Assembly (NCBI RefSeq): GCF_932526225.1
Contig: NC_064040.1
Coordinates: 4,895,681-4,959,680, forward strand
Source of the DNA: Nematostella vectensis
Lineage: Eukaryota > Cnidaria > Anthozoa > Actiniaria > Edwardsiidae
Direction of reading: 5' to 3'
DNA: 64,000 nt
In this document: positions 24,375 through 53,498 of the stretch, piece after piece
Position numbering within the stretch: position 1 is the first letter of the stretch
Layout of the letters: the number at the start of each line of letters is the position of its first letter
Notes under the pieces: generated by a model
Seen by the model: only the letters and a program-made list of their open reading frames with translations
Told to the model about the DNA's origin: nothing
Database searches by the model: none
Made by a program: the position numbers and the translations under genes

Positions 24375-26635
24375 TACCAACTGTTTCTTCTTTTGTCAAC
24401 ATCAACAATCTTTAGAACGGGTATCAAAACTATTTCTTTCGCACCGCCGCCATTTTGTCTTGAAGTTATTCCGCTGATTTGGTAAACAGAAGGCTCACAA
24501 ACAAGCTTCGACCTTTTCCACAGGAAAACCGAATATTTAATACACTCGCGTTTTTAATCATTCATGCAAGAAGGAACCAAGGTCCCATTGTTCTGTGGCA
24601 AAAAGCTTTCCCCATATAGGATCTTTTTATAGAAAACATACTGGCAAGAACATGTAGAATATAGTAAGATTGTGAGGAAAAATTTCTAGTATTAACGAAG
24701 ACATTTTTTACATGCCAGTATGCATTCCATTCATTTTTTTCTGTTACCTCTTTGCTGGGCCGTTACTTAAAAGATTTTCTAAGGGGAACCTCTATACCCA
24801 CTCTCTCACGCGTATAGGACTGCGCGCTTCACGGAAATGTCTAACTTCGAAAATTCTAACTCGAGAGATCTGAAGAGAACTACTCACATGATCAAAGTAT
24901 TAATAACAAATGATATTTATGGTTTAGGGAGTTTTCAAAGCATCAATAACAAATGATATTTAAATGGTTTAGGGAGTGTTCATTAAATACCTTGAGGGGG
25001 AAGATTTTAGCTCAGGACACCTTAAAACATCAGATTGAGTGTAAGAAAAAACTGCTGCTACTTTAATAACAGCCTGGAAGGATCTATTGTTTCATCTATC
25101 ATGCCTTGCAGATTCACACACAATTTCACAGAGAAACACAATTTTGCTTATGATCCCTATTAACCCCCCTCAATATTCAATATGTATGTGTGCTACAAGC
25201 TGGATCATATCAATACAAAATACATGTTTTTATAATAGATGCAATTCAATTTTTTTTCCAGAGCCCTCACCACCACCTCTCCCCCCATTTTTCGTTGGGT
25301 GGTTAAAATGTTTTGGATATATTACCCTCTATTGAACACCCTTTGAAAAATCCTATCTGGTGTTGCCACAGTAATTTTCATTAACCTGTGAAGAATTACT
25401 CTTTAGCATATTACACTTCATAACAATTTAATTCACTTTTACTTGAAAAAAATAGACAGCAAAAATTTTTTAACCCTTACATCTATTTATGCCTAGTGGG
25501 TGTGTTTCAGAGATAAATAGCACTATATTGCTATTTTACAGATGCCCAAAGCTTGGCATATAACATAACAAATCAAACATCTCCTTAACATGATTGTGTC
25601 AAATGCAAAGATTTAGTGACTTTGTATAGAGTTATGTAATTATAGGATGCCATGTTACCTTTGGGAGAGTATGAGCCCCCTCTAGGGAAACCCCCTTTCC
25701 CCTAGGCCACACCCTAGAAACTGCCACTCTCCCCCTAGACCACACCAAATAACCATCTTACAAATTATTTATATCAAATATTTTAGAAATTGATTTTTAT
25801 AAAGAAATAATAGAGAAAGGACTTCCATGCTTTTACCATGGGGTTGGTGGGTCTAATCCCCCTTCAACAAGACTAACTAAAGTATCTGAACTTGTTCTAT
25901 GTGTGAAGATTAACAAAATCACTCATACATAGTCTTCTAGAAGAAGGGAAGACCAGAAGAGAAATTTCCTGACTTAACTAATCTAACATAATAGACTAGA
26001 TACTGTTAATGCTCATTTTAGCACCCTAGGCACTTTCTTGATTGTTGAGGGGTTACTGTTTTGAGTTAGGGCTCTTATCCAAAGCTTGGTGCTGAAATGA
26101 GTATTTACATTTTACCTAAGTCCCCCAAAGAAATGGTTTGCAGTAATATAATAATATGATAAGGTGTTTGATCCACCAAAGCAACGCAAATCTGGTGTGA
26201 ACATGAATATAGCCCAAAAATGTCCATATTTAAGGCATTTACTCATGAAAATGTCCATCTTTAAGGCATTTACTCATGTAGATGTATAAGTGCACATGAA
26301 AGACTCCATGAGCCTTTAAAAGGTGTTTTTAAACCTTGGTTAAAATGATAGAAAGTTTATAAATAAAGAAGATGCTTAAAATATCTAAGATAGAAAAGTA
26401 GATAGTTTATCATACAGCTCTCTACAAACTGTTTTAAATAGGAAACAAAATCTAAATTTAAAGACTTCTAACTTATACCTCACCAAGAGAATTATTATTA
26501 AGCATCTATCCCTCCCTTATTCCTTGGCGTGATACCTCTTTAATGTTGTCATTTATTTTATACAAAATACTACCCTTGTTGTTCCACTCTTATTCTAAAA
26601 TATGTATATTTGCCTTTTCCTGCAAAATAGTCTAT
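24375..26635. other. Intergenic region between RAB3GAP2 start and SLC25A29 end
   Basis: AT-rich, no coding exon recognised on either strand. A short direct repeat (ACAAATGATATTTA...GGTTTAGGGAGT) lies at about 24907-24990. The RAB3GAP2 promoter is presumably in the part nearest 24400-24800, but no defined element could be identified. Confidence 0.6.
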
Positions 26636-29600
26636 TTACATACTTTCATAATGTGATTCAGGATTCCTTGCAAGGCGGAGTGTGAGAGTCACTACTGTTA
26701 ATGTTGCAGCATTTGTTGGGAAACCCCTAAGAATAGTTGCTAACAGCCCCTGTCCAAACGCAGACACCCCTCCTGAAATATAGATTTTCTTGACGCAATC
26801 TGCATAACCATTATACTTGTACTGAGGTTTGCCACTGTTTGTTCTCCCATCTGCTTGGTAACATGACTTTACCATATCTACAGGGTAGGTTAGAATCCAG
26901 GATAATGTCCCTGCAATACCTCCAGAGAAAAACAGCCTTATTGGACTTAGATTATCCACATGTTCGCCCTTAGGAGTTAAAAGTTCACAGACGTACTGGA
27001 ATGACCCAAAGTACAGTGCAAATGCTGGGATGTCTCGAGTAGTTGTTATGGCCATTCCTCTAAAACACCCCCTTAGCCCCTCTGAGTGGAACACCTTCTT
27101 TAAGCAGTCCAATGAGCCGGTATATGCCATCTGCTTCGTCTCAGTATTTGTCAGAAAGAATACATGAACAAGCTTTTGACCTTGGCCCTGAACTTGTACT
27201 CTCGTCTTTGCTAGTTCCATTGGGCAGCAGACTATGCTTTGAACACCCCCCGCTATAGCTCCAGATATGGCTTGGGCCATAGTGCCTGAACCATTTAGAC
27301 GCCTCAACGTTTCCCCTTGAACACCAAATATGATAGCATTGATCAATCCCAGTCCAGCAAGTGGAGAGGCCATGCCTTTATACAGACCAAGAACCTAAAA
27401 TAAATAACAAAATAAACATAAAAAAAAGAAATACACAAATAAATTTTAGCATCAAGCCATAAAGCAGAGGAGTTTGCATGATAACAACCTTTCAAATTAC
27501 AATCTACTAGTCACATGTCACTAGTCACATGGCTTACCCCTAATAGTGACACCATTTTTTTACTTTACCTTAATAACAATAACAATAATAAATATAATAA
27601 TGATAATGACAACAACAATAGTAATAAATAATAATAAATTATAAACTGTTTCTGGTGTGACATCGAGAAGAAAAAAGGTTAAAGGACATTTTTTTATGTA
27701 TTCTCAGCATCTTGGATGTGTTAATCCTTTGTTCAGTTTCCTGTAAATATTTTATGTACACAAGAAAATAACTAGAAAAATAAGTGCGTATTCATGAATT
27801 GGCTCACAGAGCCTTTGATTTTTATTGGTGCAATAGGGAGACATTGTTACCATGACTTTGAGTAATCCACAAATTCACACTTCATAAATTCAAAGCAACA
27901 AAATACAATATGGCTTCATCTCAGCAAAAGCCTTGGAGGGTTTTCATTGGCCTACACTTAGATGGCTTCCTTTCCTAAACATGCTATCTCATAGGAAAGC
28001 ACTGACCAATCAGAGGCAAAATAGGTTTTATGTCACAAATTCAAAATTTGATTGAAAGAAGTGCTTTTTTGGGTATTTTAGGACCTTGGCAGTGTTTCCC
28101 ACTGACCAATCAGAGGTAAAATAGGTGTTATGTCACAAATTCCAAATTGGATTGATAGAAGTAAGTGCTTTTTGGGTTTTATAGAACCACGGCAAGAATT
28201 CACAGAATACAATTAATTGCAATACTAAGAGGATGATTTCTGACAAAGGATAATGCTAGGGTGGTGGTAGATAGCTAAAAATATCAAACAAAGACAAATT
28301 AACACAATGGAAGTGTTCAAGCATGTTGCTGAGCTAATGACCCCTCAGGAGAAATGCTTAAAATGTGGTCAATCATGTTGCTCAAGTAATGACACATAGG
28401 GCGCACAGCTAACAGTTAAAAAAACGGTTTTTGAAGTGTCCTTTTCTGGTAACTTAAACAAAGAGCTGGTCATATGATCAATGGCATCTTTCAATCAAGT
28501 TTTGGAATTGAAATACAACATATTTTGCATCCTCTGATTTGCTGATGAATTCCTGCGATATAGCATGATTGAAAGTCAATCTGAGGGTAGGCTGAAAGCA
28601 GTTCAAGGCTTTTTACAGACATAAGACATACTGTTTTTGTGTTCAAAAAATTGCAGTAACAATGTGTTTCTATTACATCAATGATAGAAAATGGTTAAAT
28701 TTAGAAAGATAAAAAAGGGGATAGAAACAGGAGTCAATGTAGCAAGTCATCACTCAATTTATCTACATTTTTTTTATTTGAAAATTCAATTGTTCTTAAA
28801 GGAGTGTCATGACCACCCTTGGCACAATTTTTTTTACTAAAGAACTGCAAAAAGCCATGATGGGCAAATAAAAAAAAAGGATATCGTGCATAAAAAATGC
28901 CCGACTCCTCCTTTGGTTCAACTGTATCAGCTCTAGGAACATATTCAGTCGCTGATGATAAGATGAATCACGAATCCATCACTCCAGATTATCGATAATA
29001 GCTCGTTATCTCTGCAAGCATTTTTGTTCTGCATGCATGAGTTTTGTAATTAGATTCTTATATTGTTGGTAATTCTCGTGATGTGGAAACTTGTAAAATT
29101 GTGAGAAATTACGGTTAACAAATCTTACAACTGCGAACCGAACTATAGCTATGAATTACTAGAGGGTGTTTGTGGGGGTGTGTTTGTCATATTTACTTAC
29201 GTGAACGTAATCGCAAAACGAATCTAACACAGGAACATTTATTTTATTTATAAGTAAATTGGGGATTGAAAAATCATGTTTTGGGTCTTACCGATTCTCT
29301 CTTGATGATCTGCTTGAAGCAATCAAAAACGCCATTGTACACGTTGTTGGTCTGAGTTTGAAGGCGAACCTATAAACATGCAAAAAAATATAAGTATAAG
29401 TTTTAAGTTTACTTAAGTTTTAAAAGTACCGGTCAATAAGGGCTTTAATAGGGGGATCTAAAAAAATCAAAGTAGCTGGATAATGGGCATAACTTGGATA
29501 AAGGTATAAAATTCCGATCGTTAAAAAAAATGGTCGTAATCAAACTATGGTTGCCGTTTTTACTCAATGTTTTTTTGGTAATTAAGTTAACGGTTTGAAA

Positions 29601-30010
29601 TTCACACATTTTAAATGATCATTCGTAATAAAACTCAGCAAAATTACAGCCACAAATAAATCCTGGACTCTTTAGGTAAGATCTCATGATTTACATGGTA
29701 GATTCACACGATAGAAAACGCAAAGGCTGAAGGAAAGTACCGCCGCGTTCGTTGATAAGCATATAAAAGGTGTTTGGTCAGCACTCGAGTAGACGAGGAA
29801 GACGTGAAAATGAATCTTACCTTCACTGTGTCAAAAGGATGCCCAACCACAACGCCTGCAAACCCTGTTAAAAACACTAAATTTAATTAATTTTGCTTTG
29901 AATGAATAACCAAAACCATGGATAAGAACTCTATTAATAAAATAAAAGCATATGCGTAATTGACGAAGAAGTTTACCTCCGAGGCAGCCTGCGAAAAAGT
30001 CAAACGCCAT
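26636..30010 (-). CDS. SLC25A29: Mitochondrial basic amino acid carrier (SLC25A29-like), complete, 4 exons
   Basis: This is an inner-membrane carrier of the SLC25 family. SLC25A29 moves arginine, lysine, ornithine and (acyl)carnitine-type cationic substrates in vertebrates. Exons: 29977-30010, 29821-29864, 29292-29369, 26636-27394; they join in phase to 305 codons including stop, i.e. 304 residues against about 303 in human. The start MAFDFFAGCLGG matches the vertebrate MALDFLAGC start. Three mitochondrial-carrier signatures are present: GHPFDTVKVRLQ (repeat 1, across exons 2-3), CCPMELAKTRVQVQ (repeat 2) and TYPVDMVKS (repeat 3). Repeat 2's P-M-E-L-A-K form and VLGLYKGMASPL are typical of the A29/A45/A48 subgroup. 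No premature stops. Substrate is inferred from orthology only; A45 or A48 are the main alternatives. Confidence 0.93.
28001..28195. repeat. 100-bp direct repeat, two copies, in SLC25A29 intron 3
   Basis: Two copies starting ACTGACCAATCAGAGG at 28001 and 28101, about 85-90% identical. The rest of this 1.9-kb intron (27395-29291) holds a TAA/CAA microsatellite near 27570-27645 and nothing else recognised. Confidence 0.8.
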
Positions 30011-31198
30011 TCGTGTCTGTCAAACTCTGAGTGTACTCATGAACCCGGGTCGAGTCTTCGACAAGAGCGAAGGCCGGTACGACCATTTCTACAACGATCC
30101 ATTAAGAAATTTGTGTAAAAGTCACTAAATCAACCATGGCCTTGTATATCCTAACGAATCGGTAACAAAACGTACTCGAACATTACATGTCGGCCATTAT
30201 TAGCATGTGGTCTTGATGGGGACCAATCAGGGGGCTTCATTTGGGGTCATTAGCATACTGTTAAGGCAAAGGTCTAGCTTGGCGCCCAAAAAAAGCATTT
30301 AGCGGGTTGAACAACCGGTTAGAAGCCAACTCGCTGTAGCAGGTTGAACGTCAACCCGTTACAGTGGGTTGAGAACCATCAAGCTCCTATAGTATACTAT
30401 GGTCCCCAAGGCGCCGTGCCGCTTAAAAAAAATTCAAAAGATAATGCGACGTAAGGACGCTGTGCGTAAAAGATTAAATTCATGAGAAGTTTAGGGAACC
30501 GCTCTATGGTCGAAACTCAACCGAACCAGAACGGTGACACTCTGACACGCCGTGAGGCTATTGGCGCAACACTGCTAGAGGATGGGGAACGTTTCTTTTA
30601 ACCAAAGATACAGAGATACGTTTAGTAGGTTGCCTGGTGGGTATGACAGTCTCTTAGCATCGGTAATCATATAAAAGGTTTCGAGTTCAGTTTGAAAATA
30701 ATTCGCATTAGTGGCTTTTGGACAGGCTAAGAGCACTTAACACGGACTAACAAACTCATTCGCCTAGTTCACTCACACATAACGGCTTAAGAGCCCACCG
30801 GAACTGTTACATAACAATGCCACTAAAATTAATATCGATATAGTTTAAAAGTCATCACCAAATGATTATAAAAAATCTAAACGGTTTTCGTGGTACCCCC
30901 TATCAAGGTCACCAATCCAAACTTTGAACAGTTACAAAAGTTAACCAATAAGCATTCAAGAGTACTACGGGTAGGATGAGTTCGTCTTCTCCTCGCTGAT
31001 TGGCTAGTAAAGCTCATGTCAATATCAGATAATTTGTTTCTCGCATTCTTTTTGGCCCACTCCACTAAAGTGTCAAGGTGTTCACGGTAGCGCGCATGGC
31101 AAGGTTTCGTTTCAACCGTTGCGTTCATGCATAAGAACAAAAGTTATAAATGTGTGTAAATATGTTGTGTCTGTACTGTGTGCAATAAAATACAATGT
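30011..31198. other. Intergenic region between SLC25A29 start and NVL end
   Basis: No coding exon recognised. A short imperfect repeat of a GGGTTGA(A/G) motif occurs at 30303-30375. It must contain the SLC25A29 promoter, but no box could be assigned. Confidence 0.5.
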
Positions 31199-31204
31199 TT
31201 TATT
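31199..31204 (-). terminator. Candidate NVL polyadenylation signal
   Basis: AATAAA on the minus strand about 80 nt after the NVL stop codon. The position is reasonable, but the local sequence is AT-rich so chance occurrence is possible. Confidence 0.35.
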
Positions 31205-31285
31205 TTTTAGTGTACGTATTCAAATCTCCTACCACATATAAATAGTACAAATATTTTTCTTTAATTTATTTTACTAAGTGTGGCT

Positions 31286-47805
<16,520 letters not shown>

Positions 47806-49609
47806 TATAATCCTTACAGGATATGTTTATCGTATACTATCGATCTTTTCCCCAATTCAGGAGGCTGATAAGCGCTGCTATAAAGATCACAACCTCATTT
47901 TCAACATTCTGTTACGTCCTCCATCTTGTTTAGCGTTGGTATAGGTAACCGCGCCAGAATTTTTTACACAGTAATCCCCTTCCGGCACAGGAATCCTTAC
48001 CCTGGTTCCAGAACCTCGAACGTCTCTCTATAGTGGAATCCTAAGCTCACAGTGTGTGTTCACGCAGGGATAATTTCCTATAGGATAATTTGACTCCAAA
48101 ATGATGTCTAATGTCATTATGGGGAAGAGAAAAAACGAGCCGCTGGGGGTCGAGTGACTCATTTACCAGGTGGCGGCGGTTACACAGCGCGTCGTTTGAA
48201 AGATCGCAAGCGCGTATAGACTCATCCTCGGAAACCCAGGGGTATTTTGCTCTAACATTTCACTCGCGAAAAAAATTCTTTCCCTTTATTTCCGGCTGAC
48301 AGGGCTTGCTGCATGAGCGAAACCAAGGCAAATACATCCAGTCAAAGTAGGAATACGTGCTAACAAAGACATTAGACTTCATGTCGGAGTCAAGTTATCC
48401 TACAGCCCGTGGTTCACCCTACGTTGTTACTTAGTTTGTAGTATAGTGTCCCCTCAATAATTCGAGGACTGCTACAGCCCTGGTATTGGCGACAGGCCGT
48501 AATCCTGACTTGCTGTAAGGGGATCTGTCATCAACTCACCGAAAATTGCCTGCTTCCCGGCTCTCCAGTGTTTTCTTCTTCGGGTATTTGATTTTTGCGA
48601 GCCAAAAAAAAAATCCCCCCCCCCCGACCCCACCACCACCACCACCAAAAAAAAAACTGCCAAAAATTTCAAACCCGCACCCGCGGTTTGAAACCCGCAC
48701 CTCAAAAGCCGCGACCATTAGGGAAACTCCGATATACATTATGGTCTCTTTGGAATACTCATGGCTACTGAACGAAAAAACACACAAGTATCGGATAACT
48801 TCACTTTACAATAAAATGAACTTGGGCTCTGCAGTTTATCCAACACTTGAAAATCTTAGCGTCTTGGCCCTCATCTAGTTCTAGTTCTCGCTTCTGTGTA
48901 GTCACTTTCTTCTGGGAAGTCTTTGTTCGGGTCGTCTCAATAATTATTTTTCTCTTCTATATACATTTTCCCTATAGTTTCTGTTTGAAGTTTTGAGAAG
49001 TGAAAGAAAAAGCAACCGAGGGAGTGCTTCTTTTAAGAATAAAGTTTACTCGCTATCTATCGATGTCTGTTGATTTTGAAATGTGGGGGTAGACTGTGCT
49101 GAAAATAACAGATAGAGTCCGAAAGTAGGTTAACCATGCACCCGCTTTTCCCGCCGAAGGAAAAAGGGTCCCGTTAGCCAGGAAAGTAACGAGCATTTAA
49201 CACCACATGGATGTTATTTTCCCCGCTATGTCCCGGGGGTCGGGGTGCCGTGGCTTCAATTGACTGTTGCATTAAGATTATGTAGTTTCAAGTATGATTA
49301 GCTGAGTAAGCAAATCAAGCACGTCTAACCCAGCAGCTACAAGTTCGCTTTTTTGAAACGAAAATACTTTTTACTCTTCCCTCACACCTTTAACTCTCCC
49401 TCAAAAATTCATTGCTTGAAGAAGGAATCCTCGCTAGTGAGGATTTTTTCCCTCCCTCAAGATGTGCATATTAACGATTTCCACGGTGTTGCACTTTATA
49501 ATTGAATAGGCTTGACTGCTTTAACGTCACAAACTCAGTGGGCGTGCCATTAAATATTAGGCGCAAAAAGCACACCCGTTAAAACTCACGCACTCAAAGT
49601 TCATAGGAA

Positions 49610-50122
49610 ATGGGCCCACTTTATTACTCGAACGGACTTGTCTCAAGACTGACGTTTTCCTGGTTGAATCCTCTCATAGCGCTTAACAAGAGACATCCCG
49701 TTGAAGCAAGCGACCTTCCTTGCTTCGATAACCCCGAATATGAATGTGAGAATCTCACTGAAAAACTCGATCGTGAATGGAATCGAGAGAAAGAAGATGC
49801 TAAGCGTAATGCTGGAAAGCCAAGTATGTGGAAAGCATTATTTCTGATGTTTTCTTTTCAAGAATATGCAACTCTTTGTACTCTGATGCTGACGTGCTCA
49901 GTGACAAAAACTGCTATTCCATACTTGCTGTACTGTCTGCTGAAGAAGCTTTCGGAGCCTTCCTCGCAGACAAATGCTGCTCTACTTTTGGGAGCGATTT
50001 TGTGTCTCTATGCAGGAATAGAATCGACATGTCAGACGTATATCGAATATCGCGCATCTCTTTTCGTTATGAGGGTGACAACAGCTGTCGAAGAAAAATA
50101 TCGATATAAGCATATTGAATGA
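49610..50122 (+). pseudogene. ABCC4-like copy 1, exon 1 with deleted 3' end and splice donor
   Basis: Starts MGPLYYSNGLVSRLTF and carries the short N-terminus and first membrane segments of an ABCC4/MRP4-type transporter without TMD0 (FSWLNPLI). It is the paralogue of exon 1 at 57966. Against that copy, 80 bp are missing between 50086 and 50087. The deletion removes the last 27 nt of the exon, the donor and some intron, shifts the frame, and exposes a TGA at 50120-50122. Because 80 is not a multiple of three and the donor is gone, a normal transcript is unlikely. Only one base differs from copy 2 over roughly the first 267 nt. Confidence 0.85.
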
Positions 50123-50897
50123 AAAATTCTTCTGGGGAATTCTTTTTTAAAACTACGCACTTGTAATCACATTCCTTGAAAATCCTACTGTGTCTAAAAC
50201 TACTATTCGACGGATCCTTTATGGCACATCAACCAACCACATACGAGATCGTGTGCAATGTTTGAGACATTGTTTTTGATTCCTATGCAATTTGGAAAAC
50301 ATTTGGAAAACCTTTTCGTTACGGTTCTTAGCATTCGTGGAGCTTAAAAGAGTGCGCGCGCCACCTATGTTGTTATGTCGTTATGTCACTAGTGTGCACC
50401 AGGCATTTGAGATTAATCACGCAACATTATTGTACATATATACTATATAGTTGTAATCTGAAACTTGTTTCTCTCTTTCTCAACTACATGCGCTCGCATT
50501 AACACACAATATATATCCTGACAATTATATTCAACATATTGATTTAATAAAGACCACAAATCATTACATAACAACTATTGTTTTATGCTTTAAGATCATG
50601 TAACTGCTAAGACTACATTATTTATCTATTGTATAGCTTACCCCCTCTCTTAGTCAAGGGGGGGGGGGTAATTTATATGCTTACTATCAAAATTCAGAAT
50701 GTCTCTCCTTTTTTCCACGTTTGACATTTAATAAAATGTGAAGTGGTACCATGTTTTACACATATACAAATTAACCTATTAGTGTGATATGACTAAAAAT
50801 GTCACCCCCTCACACACATTGGGTGTCTAAGTCAATACCCCGGCCTTCTTCTTGGATTACAAAATGGCGGAATAACCCTACACTTTATTACCCATAG

Positions 50898-51119
50898 GTG
50901 ATATCCCTGAGTTGTCGTGATACATCCGCCTTAGCTTCCGGTCACGTGACCAACCTGTTCGCCACGGACGCGGAGTCATTTCAAGTGGGCCTAGAGGCTT
51001 GTCCCTCCTTCATGATGGCCCCACTCACCTTTACATCGTGTGCGGTCGTCATGGTGTGGCTAGCGGGATGGCCGGCCATGGCTGGACTTTCTGTGTCCAT
51101 AGCTTATTTTGGGGGGCAA
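50898..51119 (+). pseudogene. ABCC4-like copy 1, exon 2 (TMD1 part)
   Basis: A 74-codon exon with an AG acceptor at 50896-50897 and a GT donor at 51120. It reads VISLSCRDTSALASGHVTN and then LFATDAESFQVGLE, the ABCC region equivalent to GQIVNLLSNDVNKFD, followed by a hydrophobic membrane helix. Nearly identical to 61603-61824, except for the last codons (AYFGGQ against AYVVAQ). The exon itself is intact, but its upstream partner lost its donor and the following TMD1 and NBD1 exons are absent from this copy. Confidence 0.85.
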
Positions 51120-51239
51120 GTATGGGTTTGAAAAAAAAAATGCAATCTTTCCCTGGTTATGAGGTCCCTAATTTTATGCGAACAAAGATACACAATATCA
51201 CTTATCGCGTTTAGATTGAAAATGCCTTCCTACACCCTT

Positions 51240-51560
51240 GGAAGGCAAAGAGGGAGCGGACCGGGACAAAAGGGGGAGGGAGGAGCTAGGATAAAGAGAG
51301 AGGAGATCGGGACATAGGAAAAGGGGATCAGGACGAGGTAGGGGATCAGGAAATAGAGGGAGGGGACCAGGACAAAGAGGGGGAGGATCAGGACATATGA
51401 GGAGGGGCCAGTATATAAAGGGAGGGGATCAGGCCATAGAAGAAGTGCATCAGGACATAGAGGGGGAGGGCCAGGACATAGAGGGAGGGGCTCAGGACAT
51501 AGATGTAGGGGAGCAGAACATAGAGGGAGGGAACCAGGACATAGAGGGAGATAGACCAGA
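51240..51560. repeat. 21-22-bp minisatellite, ABCC copy 1 intron 2
   Basis: Unit approximately GGACCAGGACATAGAGGGAG; about 14 irregular copies. Paralogous to the array at 61935-62795. Confidence 0.85.
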
Positions 51561-51827
51561 TTGAAAAGACCTGAACGGGACGCGACGCTGGCAAGAAAAG
51601 CGTGCGCGCGCAATCTTGCGGCGTCTTCTTGCCGGCGTCGTGGATCTGAATCACCCTCTTGTGTGGTTTGAGACGCCATTTCAGGCATGGCTTAGCCTCG
51701 ATTCCATACCGGAAGCCGTAAGCCTCATAAATGCATTGATACAACAAACTCCTGGTTGACGTGTTAGAATTGAAAATATCGAAAGTTTCGCAAACACAAA
51801 AGGTCGTGACGTGTACAGTTTTGTGTT

Positions 51828-52025
51828 TAAGAAATAAAATATTCTTTGCGTGCCTTCATTGAGTTTTGAAAACCGAGGTGTTTCTGTTTGGGAGAATTCA
51901 CAAGCAGATCAGTGAAGCTCGAGACCGCAGGTCAAGGTCGTCATATCTGCTCGAAAATTCCTCAAACAAACACCGAGATTTTCAAAACTCAATGAAGACA
52001 CAAAAATAATGTTTTATTTCTTTTA
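51828..52025. mobile_element. Foldback (palindromic) element between ABCC copy 1 exon 2 and NBD2 exon
   Basis: The left arm contains CTTCATTGAGTTTTGAAAAC and GGTGTTT, the right arm its reverse complement (GTTTTCAAAACTCAATGAAG-like). The arms are about 75-90 nt, imperfect, and extend into AAGAAATAAAA and TTTTATTTCTT at the tips, with a short loop near 51920. No coding potential. Confidence 0.65.
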
Positions 52026-52347
52026 TCAAATTATTTATAACCCTACGAAAAAAAAAACTTCAAAACAGCTCGAAGTAATGGCGTCATTCCAGTGCACGTC
52101 AGCTCGCGGGCAGAAAACAATTTGAAAAACTTGCTTCAAATTCCAAGCAATATTTACTTCATCGTTTTGTTGTTCATCTATTTGGACATATTTTGCAATT
52201 TACTATCTACCTGGGACACATTTTTCTCCCGAAGAATAATATTTTTAGTGTTAAAAGGTAAAAGCTCGTTCGCCATAATTATGCGCCCCTTCTGCCGCCG
52301 CCACTGATCCTATAAGAACACGCATTCATACTATTCATTATTGACAG

Positions 52348-53231
52348 GTTTTATTGGATTGGCCATCACTTATTCCATGATGCTCGTGATAGATACCGCG
52401 TTTGTTATACAGTCCGCTGGCTTCCTTCAAGACGCAATGACATCAGTCCAGCGGGTAATGGAGTACTGCAGGCTAGGCCCGGAACCGGCCTATCAGATCA
52501 CAAAAACACCACCACGTGGCTGGCCTCGACATGGAGCGGTGTCATTCAGTCACGTGTCTCTCCGATACTACAGCGATGGACCCCAAGTCCTGAAGGGCGT
52601 GACGTTCAGCATTGAGCCTCAGCAGAAAATCGGCATCGCTGGGAGGACTGGGGCCGGCAAGTCATCTATTGTGGCCTCGCTAATGCGCATGCCCGAGGCC
52701 TCATCCGGGATACACATAGATGATGTTGATATACGCGGGCTCAACCTGCAGTCTACAAGACAGGTTGTCTCCGTGATTCAGCAAAACCCGACGTTGCTGA
52801 GTGGAACTATCAGGAGTAATCTTGACCCGCTCGACATGTACACGGACGACGAGATCTGGAGCGCTCTAAGCGACGTCAACCTCTCGCCAGTGATGGACAA
52901 GTGGGGCTATGACCTCGAACATCGCATTGAAGAGGGTGGGGTTAATTTGAGTGTAGGGGAACGGCAGCTGTTCTCACTGGCAAGAGCGCTGCTGCAAAAG
53001 AACAAGATTATCATTATGGACGAGGTGACGGCTAATGTGGACCCACAGACGGATCAAATGATCCAGACCACCATCCGAGACAAGTTCAAGGACTGCACCG
53101 TGCTCATCATTGCTCACAGACTCAGCACCATCATGGACTGTGACCGAATCATATGCACTGATGGGAAACGCCGACAGCTGGCTAGCACAACTATGTCGAC
53201 ATTCACACTAATGGGATATCTGTGGTCATAA
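52348..53231 (+). pseudogene. ABCC4-like copy 1, terminal exon with nucleotide-binding domain 2
   Basis: One long exon encoding the last membrane helix of TMD2 ([18 protein letters not shown]) and a complete NBD2. It has Walker [11 protein letters not shown]-loop [19 protein letters not shown], signature LSVGERQ, Walker [13 protein letters not shown] and H-loop AHRLSTI. The acceptor is at 52346-52347 in phase 1. After DRIICTDGK the C-terminus departs from the family (usually a VLD.G.. strand leading to a helix) and stops. The NBD is well preserved, yet no exon for the end of TMD1, NBD1 or most of TMD2 lies between it and exon 2. Either the copy was gutted by an internal deletion, or this is the 3' end of a rearranged gene. 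Confidence 0.85.
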
Positions 53232-53498
53232 GGAACAGTGGGATGAGGAGAGATCTCAATTAAAGAGGGTAGTTGCAGCAGTCTTACACATGTGCAGTGG
53301 AAGCGACCGTCAAGTGATAAGCTTTTCAGTACTAGACAATGTGCGTTTGGTCACAGTAATTGTCAATCGTGTTTATCTCATTGCTCCAAACTTTTTACCC
53401 TTGTTTTGCGACTAGTGAGCAGCGAATGAACAGGGGGTCTACAGGAAACCCCACAAACATACTAAAGTCTATCGTTTTGTATTCTCGACTAAATTTAC

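Larger units (their letters stand above)
47870..51250 (+). repeat. Segmental duplication, copy 1 (ABCC4-like 5' region)
   Basis: Homologous to about 57245-61960. Scattered matches begin near TGATAAGCGCT (47879) and TCCGCCATCTT-like sequence, include a shared GGAAACCCAGGGGTATTTT (about 48229), and become continuous over the 5' flank from about 49300, exon 1, intron 1 and exon 2. The left end is close to the NVL start codon, so the duplicated block includes the shared upstream region of NVL and ABCC. Between 47806 and 49609 I see no coding exon; a C-rich/CCA tract sits at 48617-48655. Confidence 0.75.

Noticed and set aside
48111-48878. Small ORFs upstream of ABCC copy 1
   Set aside because: No homology, overlapping frames on both strands, low-complexity C and CCA tracts; nothing conserved in the duplicate copy.
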